A stretch of DNA of 64,000 bases from Clostridia bacterium (GTDB lineage: Bacteria; Bacillota; Clostridia; Lachnospirales; Lachnospiraceae), in contig QKJQ01000016.1 in NCBI GenBank assembly GCA_003249225.1, positions 1 to 64,000 of the forward strand. The letters run 5' to 3'. Below the pieces are notes generated by a model. That model did not search any database, was not told the origin of the DNA, and saw nothing but the letters and a program-made list of their open reading frames with translations. The position numbers and the translations under genes were made by a program. This document shows, piece after piece, positions 18,952-26,905 of this stretch. Each line of letters opens with the position of its first letter. Position 1 is the stretch's first letter.

Positions 18952-20022
18952 ATGGCAGCAGAGAATCTGATTGGGGGAAATTTTGATTCATTAGCAAAAA
19001 GAATCTTGTACTCTTATTATGTGACTTATCCGGTATATAAACCGGTGAGCATCGAGACAAGGGAAGTTTCGCAGAGAGAAATGTATGAGTTCATGAAAGA
19101 TACGCTTTTATACATTTATAAAAATCCACAGATTATTGATGTTGAAGAAAGTATGGATGATGCTTATGAAGACTGGCAGATGAATAATGCAAAACCGGAG
19201 CTTATCAAAGCAATGGAAAAGATTGAATCTAAATTTGCAGGATTTATGGAAATGCTAATCAAAATTGGTAAATATGGTGAACTAAAAGCAGCAGGGCTTT
19301 TCATTCCATCTACAATATGGAAGGTTCCCAAAGCATTTGCTCAAAAGCTTCCCTTGCTTGGGATTGATTATAGTATAGAGAAAGAAGGCTTATTGCTGCG
19401 GTTAGAAAAATATCCGAATGCATTTCCGGTATGGAAGCTTAGTTCGGAATATGAGGAGGAATCACTTCCTCAGATAACAAAGGTACTTAGTTTTATTCAC
19501 GGACGAAATCTTGGAAGAAAATTCAAGGCAACACAATTTTTTGGACATCTCATGGAGGATGTGAGTACACTGGAAAAGCTGGAACAGTACCTTGAGAAAA
19601 ATGGATTTACGTATGTGAATTCAGAAGCTTCATCAAAAACAAGATATACCTTCACGAAATGGGTGAAGAACTATCCTAAGAGTGAATTTGCCTATATGAA
19701 TATTTATTATAACTGGAGATTGAGAAATCAGATGAAGTATGAATTCCGGCTTCCTAAGTTCAGCAAAGTTCTTATATTTTACAGTGATATGAACACAGAG
19801 CTTCAGGAGTTTGTCTTCAACAGGCTTAAAAACTGTGATAACTGTGGATATTGTACTCAAACAGATAAAACAGGAAAGAGAAAGAAGCTGGCCATGAATC
19901 TCAAATGCCATGGAATGCTTTCAAACAAATGTCCTCTTTATCCAAATCTGAAGTGGAATTCCATGAATGAGACAGAACTGACCAGAATTCAGGAGCTGTT
20001 TTCCTTTGCAGAATCATGTTAA
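18952..20022 (+). CDS. Protein of unknown function with C-terminal cysteine cluster
   Basis: Protein of 356 residues that I do not recognise. It is soluble, rich in Lys/Glu and aromatics, and has no signal peptide. The last 60 residues hold a Cys-rich patch: C-D-N-C-G-Y-C, then K-C-H-G-M and K-C-P-L-Y-P, followed by a terminal Cys. This spacing could bind zinc or an Fe-S cluster. The frame extends to TTG 18928, but GGGGG followed by ATG 18952 is the better start. It begins 20 bases after the deformylase-like gene and is the last of the run. Confidence 0.75.
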   Translation: MAAENLIGGNFDSLAKRILYSYYVTYPVYKPVSIETREVSQREMYEFMKDTLLYIYKNPQIIDVEESMDDAYEDWQMNNAKPELIKAMEKIESKFAGFMEMLIKIGKYGELKAAGLFIPSTIWKVPKAFAQKLPLLGIDYSIEKEGLLLRLEKYPNAFPVWKLSSEYEEESLPQITKVLSFIHGRNLGRKFKATQFFGHLMEDVSTLEKLEQYLEKNGFTYVNSEASSKTRYTFTKWVKNYPKSEFAYMNIYYNWRLRNQMKYEFRLPKFSKVLIFYSDMNTELQEFVFNRLKNCDNCGYCTQTDKTGKRKKLAMNLKCHGMLSNKCPLYPNLKWNSMNETELTRIQELFSFAESC

Positions 20023-20072
20023 ATGGGCAAATCGCTTACCTCATCCAATTTTTACAGAACCTTACAGCAGGA

Positions 20073-20777
20073 TCAATGAGCATCGATGTATATCTTTAAT
20101 GCATCATGGTACAGATCGATCCTTGTTTCCTGAGGTTCTGTTTTTTCGTTCAGGACGAGATCGACCATGTGATGAGGAGTTTTTTCGCCGATTGCCATCG
20201 ATTTGATGCATGAAACACAATAAACGGCAACATCTTCACAAGGCATCTGAGAAGCTCGTTTTTTCTGAAAAGCAGTGACTTCTTCAATGGAAACATGCGG
20301 GTAGAGGTTATCACCGCAGCAGATGGAATTGGTGCCGCTGAATTCTGATTCAATCACTGCAATGTTCATTTTGGCAAGAAGACTGCGGACGGCTGCATGA
20401 ACCTGCGGCTTCTTACGGAAAGAACAGGAATCATGCACGGAAAGAGTCAGTCCCGTGTGATCCGGCAAGGGCAGGTCTTTCATACTGTCCAGTACTTCCC
20501 ATAGAGAAATGGTCTGTATTCCTTCATAAAGAGAGCGAAATCTTCGATCACAGCCGGAGCAGTTGTTAATAATCGTTGCTCCTTTTTCAAGTCCCGGGTC
20601 ATGATGACAGCAGACATTGTGCAGAGATACGGTCCCAAAATACTCATTTAATATTTGCAGTATTTTATGTTCTGCATCCGGCTTGTAGATGCTGAGTGCA
20701 CAACCGGGATTGAAGAAACATTTGGTCATATCTATGTCAGTAAGCTTAATGCTTGGCAGGAATGCTTCATTTTTCAT
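20073..20777 (-). CDS. CCG-domain (heterodisulfide-reductase-like) Fe-S protein
   Basis: Protein of about 234 residues with two cysteine-rich CCG-type segments: N-P-G-C-A (about 20) with V-C-C-H-H and N-C-S-G-C in the first half, and I-C-C-G-D with Y-C-V-S-C-I-K in the second. CCG domains in HdrB, GlpC and LutA bind non-cubane Fe-S clusters and act in disulfide or quinone redox steps. Here the protein stands alone without the usual HdrC-like ferredoxin part. Start: ATG at 20777 with AAAGGA upstream; the in-frame TTG at 20795 would place that site inside the gene. It converges on the Cys-rich gene, 50 bases apart. Confidence 0.7.
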   Translation of the reverse strand: MKNEAFLPSIKLTDIDMTKCFFNPGCALSIYKPDAEHKILQILNEYFGTVSLHNVCCHHDPGLEKGATIINNCSGCDRRFRSLYEGIQTISLWEVLDSMKDLPLPDHTGLTLSVHDSCSFRKKPQVHAAVRSLLAKMNIAVIESEFSGTNSICCGDNLYPHVSIEEVTAFQKKRASQMPCEDVAVYCVSCIKSMAIGEKTPHHMVDLVLNEKTEPQETRIDLYHDALKIYIDAH

Positions 20778-20949
20778 TTTCTCAGATCCTTTCAATGGTT
20801 TGAATGTACGGGAGGAAAAAGCAGAAACTTCTTTTCCTGACGAGACAATGGTTTTATATTTCAGGCAATCGTATTATAATGGATAACAATAGGATTTGTA
20901 TAGTACTTTATAGTTTTACGCCTGCGTGATCCTCGGCTTAAACTTTATA

Positions 20950-20977
20950 TGCGCAGAAAGCATGCGCAGGAAAGGGG
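20950..20977 (+). promoter_or_regulatory. Start-proximal leader hairpin, copy A
   Basis: TGCGCA (20950-20955) pairs with TGCGCA (20963-20968) around a 7-base loop, immediately followed by GGAAAGGGG, the ribosome site of the SDR gene. AAACTTTAT precedes the stem. The same layout recurs at 25124, 42284, 42386, 48168 and 63817. Confidence 0.55.
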
Positions 20978-20982
20978 TTAAC

Positions 20983-21744
20983 ATGGAGATTGATTTAACG
21001 GGAAAGAAGGTTCTCATTACCGGGGGGAGTGGTGAGCTTGGCAGAGTGATAGCGGTTACGATGGCAAGGTGTGGCGCCGATGTAGCGGTTCATTATTTTG
21101 GCAGTGAAGAAAAGGCAGAAAGAACGGCAGCAGAGATCCGGGCACTGGGAAAACAGTCAAAAACATTCCAGGCAGATCTGACAAACAAAGAAAGTGTTGA
21201 TGCGATGCGGGAGGATGTCTTTAAGAGATTTGGAAAACCAGACATACTAATCAACAACGCAGTCATTCAATATCAGTGGAAGTCTGTTCTGGAACAGGAG
21301 ATAGAAGATTACCAGAGTCAGTTCGACAGCTGTGTCATGCAGACGGTATATATGACAAAAGCCTTTGTACCTCACATGATGAAACAAAGGTACGGACGTG
21401 TTATTGTGACGAATACAGAATGTGCTGCTCTGGCAGACGGCGGGACCTCAGCCTATGTGGCTGGTAAAAAGGCACTGGATGGAGTCGTTCGCTGTCTGGC
21501 AAAGGAAGTGGGCAGTTATGGTATCACAGTGAACCAGGTGGCACCGGGCTGGGTGATCACAGAGCGTGACCGGATAAATCATTCGGAAAAGCAGCCGGAT
21601 TATGACAAACAGGTGCCATTAGGACATCGTGGTCAGGATCAGGATATTGCAAATGCAATGGCTTTTCTGGCTTCTGATCTGGCATCTTTTATCACAGGCA
21701 TCTATCTGCCGGTTACCGGGGGAAGGGTCATGCCAGGAATCTGA
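20983..21744 (+). CDS. SDR-family oxidoreductase (FabG-like)
   Basis: NAD(P)-dependent dehydrogenase of 253 residues. The T-G-G-S-G-E-L-G glycine motif near residue 13 binds the cofactor, N-N-A follows near 90, and Y-V-A-G-K (about 158-162) is the catalytic Tyr/Lys pair. Counting 13 residues back from the Tyr, the usual catalytic Ser position is Thr in V-T-N-T-E-C. The C-terminal V-T-G-G is classical. ATG 20983 follows GGAAAGGGG and the hairpin described at 20950; an earlier in-frame ATG at 20926 lacks a ribosome site. The substrate is unknown. Confidence 0.85.
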   Translation: MEIDLTGKKVLITGGSGELGRVIAVTMARCGADVAVHYFGSEEKAERTAAEIRALGKQSKTFQADLTNKESVDAMREDVFKRFGKPDILINNAVIQYQWKSVLEQEIEDYQSQFDSCVMQTVYMTKAFVPHMMKQRYGRVIVTNTECAALADGGTSAYVAGKKALDGVVRCLAKEVGSYGITVNQVAPGWVITERDRINHSEKQPDYDKQVPLGHRGQDQDIANAMAFLASDLASFITGIYLPVTGGRVMPGI

Positions 21745-21947
21745 GATTATTGTATTGATTTTTTTATAAAAGCTTTCGTTATATTTCTTACAGGCAGCAT
21801 TTTAAGAAAGTAAAGATTCCTGCAGACAAAATGTATCATACGAACGAATTTTTTTCTAATCACATAGGGAGTGGATTCATAAAAAATACATGCTGTGACT
21901 CAAGAAATCAAGTGGATGTGGTAAGTTTTATAAAAATCGAATAAATG

Positions 21948-22001
21948 CTTGAACTGTACCACATATTGTTGTAAAATTTTCAATGTATACTAAATATTGA
22001 G
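21948..22001 (+). promoter_or_regulatory. nrdJ promoter with a pair of NrdR-box-like sites
   Basis: A sigma-A promoter reads TTGAAC (21948-21953), 17 bp, TAAAAT (21971-21976). A site at 21955-21970 matches the NrdR-box consensus at 10 of 16 positions and lies in the promoter spacer. A second at 21986-22001 matches 13 of 16 and lies over the start point. The two start exactly 31 bp apart, three helical turns, the known arrangement for cooperative NrdR binding. The NrdR repressor gene is not in the window. Between 21745 and 21947 I see nothing else definite. Confidence 0.6.
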
Positions 22002-22044
22002 TTTGTATGCAACGAAGTACAGCGATATAAAAGGAGAGTATGAA

Positions 22045-24324
22045 ATGCAGATTGAAGAATGGTTAGGCAGTGAGAATCAGCTGGGAATTGACATATGGAA
22101 GAACAAATATTGTTATGAGAATGAATCCTTTGATGCCTGGATAGAGCGTGTCAGTTCAGGAAATAAAGAAGTAGCCAAGATGATCACAGAGAAGAAATTC
22201 CTGTTCGGAGGACGTATTCTGGCAAGTCGAGGACTGGAGAATATTGGACGGAAGATCACACTGTCGAACTGTTATGTGCTTACACCTCCGGAGGATAATC
22301 TGGAAGATATCTTTGAATGCGCCAAGAAACTGGCAAGAACTTACAGTTATGGCGGTGGCTGCGGCGTTGATGTATCGAATTTAAGTCCCAATGGTGCAAA
22401 GATTAACAACGCAGCAAAGTATACGAGCGGTGCTGTATCCTTTATGGACCTGTATGCTCTTACTACAAGCCTGATCGGACAGAACGGAAGGCGTGGCGCG
22501 CTGATGATCTCCCTGGATTGCTCGCATCCGGATGTGGAGCAGTTTATAAAGCTTAAGACAGATTTGAATAAGGTAACGAAGGCAAATCTGTCAGTGCGCA
22601 TTCACAGTGACTTTATGAAGGCGGTCAAGGAGGGCACGACCTATCCTCTGACCTATATAAGAAAAGAAACGAAGGAAGAGATCATTAGGGAAGTGGATGC
22701 CAGAGAATTGTTCCGTCTGATCGCGGAAACGAACTGGGATTATGGTGAGCCGGGAGCCTTGTTCTGGGACCGGGTAACGGATTGGAATCTCCTAAGCAAT
22801 ACGAAGGATTTTACCTATGCCGGTGTAAACCCATGCGCAGAAGAACCATTACCGGCAGGCGGAAGCTGTCTTCTTGGAAGTCTGAACCTCTCACAGTTCG
22901 TGCTTCAACCCTTTTCGGCGGAAGCAAAGTTTGATTTTGAAGAGTTTAAAAAATGCATTAAGATCTGTGTTACCGGCATGAATGAGGTCCTGGACGAGGG
23001 TCTTCCTTTGCATCCCTTACAGGAACAGCAGGACAGCGTCCGCGACTGGAGACAGATCGGTCTTGGCATTATGGGTCTTGCTGATATGCTGATCATGCTG
23101 GGCGTTACTTATGGTAGTGACGAAGCAGTCGCTTTGTGTGACAGGATAGGATTTGCACTTTCTGATACTGCGATCTGTCAGTCCGCTCAGTTGGCTAAAG
23201 AAGAAGGTGTTTATCCAAAATATGAAAAAGAAGCCGTATTGACCACGCCTTTCCTGTTACATAATACATCAGAGGAGACAAAAGCAGAAGTTGAAAAGTA
23301 TGGTCTGCGTAATTCACAGCTCCTGACGATAGCGCCCACCGGGACCTTGTCGACCATGCTCGGTATCTCCGGTGGTATTGAACCGATCTATGCAAATTAC
23401 TATGAAAGAAAGACACAATCCCTGCACGGGAAAGATGTCTCCTATAAAGTATATACCAAGATTGTTGAGAATTACATGACAGCACACGAGCTGCAGGAAG
23501 AAGATGAACTTCCGGAATACTTTGTGACTGCGATGACCCTTGATTATACAAGTCGTATCGAAATGCAGTCGATCTGGCAGATGCATATCGATGCTTCGAT
23601 TTCTTCCACGGTAAATGTGCCCAATACTTTTACGGTCGAAGAAGCAGAAAAGCTATACATTCTTGCTTTTGAAAAGGGCTTAAAGGGAATCACCATGTTC
23701 CGTGATGGCTGCAAGCGTGCCGGAATTCTCTCAACAACGGTGGAAGAACCAAAGATTCCGGTTGCCGGAGCAAATCTTGCAAGAGGTGAGATCGTTCAGG
23801 TTACGGATGAAGTCATCGGAGAAAAGAGAAAGCTCGTTACAGGCTGTGGAACGCTGCACTGTATTGCGCTCTTTGATCCATACACCGGAGCGCTTTTGGA
23901 GACTTACCTGAGTAAGGGCTCAACCGGCGGCTGCAACAATTTCATGATCAGTCTGTCACGTATGATCTCCATCTGCGCCCGTGGCGGAATTGATATTTAT
24001 ACGATTGTCGACCAGCTTGATTCTACCGGTTCCTGCCCGTCTTATGCAGTCAGAAAAGCGACCAAAGGCGATGTAAGCAAAGGAGCCTGCTGTCCAATGG
24101 CAGTCGGAAATGCACTGCTTGATATGTATCACCAGGTACAGGAACGAATCGCAGCACAAAATGGCAACGGGGAAGTACAAAAAGCCAAGAGTAAGATCGC
24201 TCCGAATCCCAAAGCAGTGAAAAGTGTTGCCTCAAAAGCGGTTTGTCCGGAATGCGGTGAACCGTTATCCTTTGAAGGCGGCTGCAATATCTGCAAAGGA
24301 TGCGGCTACAGCAAATGTGACTAG
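22045..24324 (+). CDS. nrdJ: Class II (adenosylcobalamin-dependent) ribonucleoside reductase
   Basis: Protein of 759 residues that reduces ribonucleotides to deoxyribonucleotides using adenosylcobalamin to form the thiyl radical. L-S-N-C-Y (about 70) holds one redox Cys; N-P-C-A-E-E (about 260) is the active-site loop with the radical Cys and catalytic Asn/Glu. G-G-R-I-L-A-S-R near the N-terminus and the C-terminal C-P-E-C-G ... C-N-I-C-K-G-C-G tail, a redox or zinc-binding end, are typical of NrdJ of this length. ATG 22045 is preceded by AAAGGAG; upstream in-frame starts lack one. Oxygen-independent chemistry suits an anaerobe. The paired NrdR-like sites suggest repression when deoxynucleotides are plentiful. 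Confidence 0.92.
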   Translation: MQIEEWLGSENQLGIDIWKNKYCYENESFDAWIERVSSGNKEVAKMITEKKFLFGGRILASRGLENIGRKITLSNCYVLTPPEDNLEDIFECAKKLARTYSYGGGCGVDVSNLSPNGAKINNAAKYTSGAVSFMDLYALTTSLIGQNGRRGALMISLDCSHPDVEQFIKLKTDLNKVTKANLSVRIHSDFMKAVKEGTTYPLTYIRKETKEEIIREVDARELFRLIAETNWDYGEPGALFWDRVTDWNLLSNTKDFTYAGVNPCAEEPLPAGGSCLLGSLNLSQFVLQPFSAEAKFDFEEFKKCIKICVTGMNEVLDEGLPLHPLQEQQDSVRDWRQIGLGIMGLADMLIMLGVTYGSDEAVALCDRIGFALSDTAICQSAQLAKEEGVYPKYEKEAVLTTPFLLHNTSEETKAEVEKYGLRNSQLLTIAPTGTLSTMLGISGGIEPIYANYYERKTQSLHGKDVSYKVYTKIVENYMTAHELQEEDELPEYFVTAMTLDYTSRIEMQSIWQMHIDASISSTVNVPNTFTVEEAEKLYILAFEKGLKGITMFRDGCKRAGILSTTVEEPKIPVAGANLARGEIVQVTDEVIGEKRKLVTGCGTLHCIALFDPYTGALLETYLSKGSTGGCNNFMISLSRMISICARGGIDIYTIVDQLDSTGSCPSYAVRKATKGDVSKGACCPMAVGNALLDMYHQVQERIAAQNGNGEVQKAKSKIAPNPKAVKSVASKAVCPECGEPLSFEGGCNICKGCGYSKCD

Positions 24325-24348
24325 TTTATCACAGGAGATAACGTTATC

Positions 24349-24999
24349 ATGAAGATTCTAAGACCGGAATTATATTCACAACTGGAAGACATCGATGATT
24401 TTGGCAGTCTGCTGGTACAGGCAAAGCAAGATGACACAGAGATTGAAGAAAAACATATAAAAGGTTCTGTCTGTATGGGAGAAGAGCTGGCGAATCTGCG
24501 GTTTAGCGGAACATTGTTTGAAAACTGCAGATTCAATGAGTCGAATTTATCAAAAACCTCGTTTGTAAATGTGGTGTTTAAGAATTGTGACTTTTCAAAC
24601 TGTACGATGACCCAGGGGTACTTCAGCCGCTGTGAGTTCATTACCTGCAAGGCACTTGGTGCAAAGTTCGTCGAGGCACTTTTCAAGGATGTGACGATTC
24701 AGGAAAGTAATTTTGCCTATGTAAATATGGATAAAGCCAGTATCAATACCATGAAAATCGCAGCCAGCACTTTTGAAAATGCTAATCTGACGGAATGTCA
24801 GCTGAAAAATCTTGAGTGTGAGCAGGTTCTGTTTACAAAGACCAACTTCTTTAAGACCGCATTAAAAGGAATTGATTTTACGAAAAATACCATAACCAAC
24901 GTTATCGTTTCGGCTGAAGGGACAGAACTTCGCGGTGCCGTTGTTGATCTGTATCAGGCCGCAGAACTTGCCAAATTATTTGGAGTAATTATCAGGTAG
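24349..24999 (+). CDS. Pentapeptide-repeat-like protein
   Basis: Protein of 216 residues with repeated A(N/D)LXX-like pentads from about residue 45 onward (for example F-E-N-C-R-F-N-E-S-N-L-S, F-A-Y-V-N-M-D-K-A, F-E-N-A-N-L-T-E-C-Q-L), predicting a right-handed quadrilateral beta helix. The length is close to Qnr/MfpA gyrase-protecting proteins, but repeat quality is modest and no direct function can be claimed. It lies 24 bases after nrdJ and may be co-transcribed. ATG 24349 has CAGGAG upstream. Confidence 0.7.
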   Translation: MKILRPELYSQLEDIDDFGSLLVQAKQDDTEIEEKHIKGSVCMGEELANLRFSGTLFENCRFNESNLSKTSFVNVVFKNCDFSNCTMTQGYFSRCEFITCKALGAKFVEALFKDVTIQESNFAYVNMDKASINTMKIAASTFENANLTECQLKNLECEQVLFTKTNFFKTALKGIDFTKNTITNVIVSAEGTELRGAVVDLYQAAELAKLFGVIIR

Positions 25000-25011
25000 C
25001 CGAAACAAGAC

Positions 25012-25075
25012 AGTAGAATAAGGTTGTCTTAAGAGAAAATTAGAATAAGGCCATCTGAAAAGGAATGAAATAAGG
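25012..25075. repeat. Decayed direct repeat in the spacer after the pentapeptide gene
   Basis: A unit of about 27 bases beginning TAGAATAAGG occurs twice, followed by a truncated AATAAGG. Similar decayed repeats with AGAATA(G)AAG cores lie near 3370-3415, and other short repeats at 32131 and 33455. Confidence 0.4.
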
Positions 25076-25123
25076 AAGAGCAGCAGATGGGAATTTAGGT
25101 TCAAAATAATAGAAAACGTTTAT

Positions 25124-25151
25124 TGCACATAGCGCTTGTGCAGGAATGGAG
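25124..25151 (+). promoter_or_regulatory. Start-proximal leader hairpin, copy B
   Basis: TGCACA (25124-25129) pairs with TGTGCA (25137-25142), then GGAATGGAG leads to the ATG of the D-lactate dehydrogenase gene. Relative to copy A the stem sequence differs but pairing is kept, which points to selection for the hairpin. Confidence 0.5.
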
Positions 25152-25157
25152 ATATGT

Positions 25158-26141
25158 ATGAGGATATACGTCTATGACGTAGTTGATTTTGAGAGAGAAA
25201 CACTGGAGAAGATGAAAGAAGAGACAACGGATGAGATAACGCTGACGTTTGATCATCTTACCCTCGAGACTCTGGAGCATGCAAAGGAGTACGATGGCAT
25301 ATCGGTTCTTGGCTATAGTAAGGTTAGCAAAGAAATCCTTGCTAAAATGAAAGAATACGGTATTTACCATGTATCGACCCGTACGATAGGATTTGACCAT
25401 TTTGATATGGCAGCGGCCAGAGAACTTGGCATCAACATGTATCATGCCTATTATAATCCGAACAATGTGGCGGATTTTGCTGTTATGCTGATGTTGATCA
25501 TGCTTCGAAAGGCAAAGATCTCGATCTGCCGCGCCCTTGTGAATGACTTTTCTCTGGATGGCATGATGGGACGTGAGATGCACAGCATGACAATCGGTGT
25601 GATCGGCACCGGAAAGATCGGTTCAACCGTAATCAAGAATCTGATGGGCTTTGGCTGCAAGATCCTGGCTTATGATCTCTATAAGAATGAGGAAGTGGAA
25701 AAAGTCGCACAGTATGTTGATTTTGACACCTTATACAAAGAGTGTGATATCATTACCCTTCACACACCACTTACCGATGACAGTTATCATATGATCAACG
25801 AAGAATCCATAAAGAAAATGAAGCAGGGCGTTATTCTGATCAATACGGCAAGAGGACAGCTGATTGATACCGCAGCCCTAATCAAAGGATTGGAAGAAGA
25901 ACACATTGGTGGCGCCGGCATTGACACAGTGGAAGAGGAAGATGGCATTATGCATGTTCACGTTGGTACAAAAATTGTGAGTAAACGACAGATCATGTAT
26001 TTAAAACAGTTCCCGAACGTCTTATATACCCAGCATTATGCGTTCTATACACAGGAAGCGACGCAGACCATGGTTCGTTGTGGTGTGAATTCATTGCAGG
26101 ATGGATTTGCCGGAAAAGAAACAGCGGCCAAAATACGATAA
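25158..26141 (+). CDS. D-lactate dehydrogenase / D-2-hydroxyacid dehydrogenase
   Basis: NAD-dependent enzyme of 327 residues. G-T-G-K-I-G-S (about 150) is the Rossmann motif, N-T-A-R-G-Q-L-I-D (about 230) carries the substrate Arg, A-G-I-D-T-V-E-E-E the Glu, and T-Q-H-Y-A-F-Y-T (about 293) the catalytic His. The last motif and overall length fit D-lactate dehydrogenase, which converts pyruvate to D-lactate. ATG 25158 lies 6 bases after GGAG; ATG 25146 overlaps that site. The lar genes 20 kb away make the cofactor that interconverts lactate isomers, so the two may be physiologically linked. Confidence 0.85.
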   Translation: MRIYVYDVVDFERETLEKMKEETTDEITLTFDHLTLETLEHAKEYDGISVLGYSKVSKEILAKMKEYGIYHVSTRTIGFDHFDMAAARELGINMYHAYYNPNNVADFAVMLMLIMLRKAKISICRALVNDFSLDGMMGREMHSMTIGVIGTGKIGSTVIKNLMGFGCKILAYDLYKNEEVEKVAQYVDFDTLYKECDIITLHTPLTDDSYHMINEESIKKMKQGVILINTARGQLIDTAALIKGLEEEHIGGAGIDTVEEEDGIMHVHVGTKIVSKRQIMYLKQFPNVLYTQHYAFYTQEATQTMVRCGVNSLQDGFAGKETAAKIR

Positions 26142-26148
26142 ATTGATA

Positions 26149-26177
26149 TTGATTTTTTTTTAACAATGTTATATGAT
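26149..26177 (+). promoter_or_regulatory. Promoter of the candidate non-coding RNA
   Basis: TTGATT (26149-26154), 17 bp, TATGAT (26172-26177). It lies just after the D-lactate dehydrogenase gene with no ORF behind it before the terminator at 26364, implying a short untranslated transcript. Confidence 0.6.
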
Positions 26178-26183
26178 AAGAAC

Positions 26184-26388
26184 AGATCCAGCCGGAAAGT
26201 GTTACTGACCGGTGCGATGAACTGGTTGGAATGCTGTAAAAGCAATCAAAGCATTCCTATATCAGAGTAGTGAACCAGAAAATAAGTTGTATCTGACACC
26301 GAATACAGGTTATAAGGTGAAAGGCGGGCAATGATATAAGGGATATTATATCACAGGAATTCTGCGCCTTTTTCAAAGGCGCTTTTTT
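26184..26388 (+). ncRNA. Candidate structured non-coding RNA of about 205 nt
   Basis: The stretch from the expected start to the T-run at 26383-26388 folds by eye into several helices. An outer CTGGTT/AACCAG stem encloses a perfect GGAATGCT/AGCATTCC stem (about 26230-26290). A TGTAT/ATACA hairpin has a CACC in its loop that can pair with a downstream GGTG, a pseudoknot (about 26287-26322). TGATATAA/TTATATCA is an 8-bp hairpin (26332-26353). The 3' end is an intrinsic terminator, GCGCCTTT/AAAGGCGC then T6 (26364-26388). CAGATCC near the 5' end could pair with GGA and TCTG before the terminator, closing a junction. I could not match it to 6S, T-box, SRP, tmRNA or a named riboswitch. Confidence 0.55.
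26364..26388 (+). terminator. Intrinsic terminator of the candidate RNA
   Basis: GCGCCTTT (26364-26371), loop TTC, AAAGGCGC (26375-26382), followed by TTTTTT. It may also end readthrough from the D-lactate dehydrogenase gene. Confidence 0.85.
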
Positions 26389-26560
26389 ATTTTATAGGAA
26401 AGTTCTCAGAACTTTTCTATAAAATAAAAAGCATTCCATGCAGGATGCGCACTCACGCGGAAGGTAACTTTCTATTTTTGAAGGCGTTCGGCGCGAAGAA
26501 TGTGCCGGAGCACATTCTTTGTTCATTTTATAAGAAAGTTCGTTAACTTTCCTGCAAAAT
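26385..26560. repeat. Intergenic element with three strong hairpins
   Basis: A 21-bp inverted repeat (26385-26405 with 26409-26429, loop TCA, one G-U pair) opens the region. A perfect 10-bp hairpin AAGAATGTGC/GCACATTCTT with loop CGGA lies at 26496-26519. A third hairpin, GAAAGTT/AACTTTC at 26534-26551, sits in sequence that repeats the ATTTTATA...GAAAGTT start of the first and ends in AAAATAAAA like it. The outer two hairpins are thus related and bracket about 175 bases without an ORF, resembling a short non-autonomous or REP-type element. The rest of the gap up to 26624 shows only the ribosome site of the next gene. Confidence 0.5.
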
Positions 26561-26624
26561 AAAATGCACCCTATCAAGGATATGCTATGTTTATCCGTAT
26601 GAAAAAGGAGAGGAGGATCAGCCC

Positions 26625-26891
26625 GTGGAAACCAGAGTAGCAATAATCGGGATTATCGTGGAGGATGGAGGATCAGTCGAAAAGCTGAATGCCATACTTC
26701 ATGAGTACGGAATTTATATTATCGGACGTATGGGACTGCCATACAAAGAAAAGAACATCAACATTATCAGTGTTGCAGTCGATGCGCCGAATGATATTAT
26801 CAGTGCCTTGTCAGGTAAACTTGGGAAGCTTCCGGGAGTCAGTGCAAAAGCTGTGTATTCAAAACTTCCGGTCAACAAGGACAGTGTATAG
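26625..26891 (+). CDS. TM1266-type iron-only hydrogenase system regulator
   Basis: ACT/ferredoxin-like-fold protein of 88 residues. The pattern R-V-A-I-I-G-I-I-V-E, then I-G-R-M-G-L-P-Y-K-E-K, and L-G-K-L-P-G-V-S-A-K-A matches the family called putative iron-only hydrogenase system regulator, found beside HydE/F/G genes. It has no obvious DNA-binding motif and may sense a metabolite. GTG 26625 has GGAGG at 26612-26616. It is the first gene of the maturation run, 14 bases before hydE. Confidence 0.88.
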   Translation: METRVAIIGIIVEDGGSVEKLNAILHEYGIYIIGRMGLPYKEKNINIISVAVDAPNDIISALSGKLGKLPGVSAKAVYSKLPVNKDSV

Positions 26892-26905
26892 CAAGGAGAA
26901 ATCTA

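Noticed and set aside
21745-22044. Cobalamin riboswitch before the B12-dependent reductase
   Set aside because: No B12 box or multi-stem core was found; the paired NrdR-like sites explain the region better.
26149-26388. T-box or 6S RNA
   Set aside because: No T-box terminal sequence is present and the multi-helix layout does not fit the single long bulged rod of 6S RNA.
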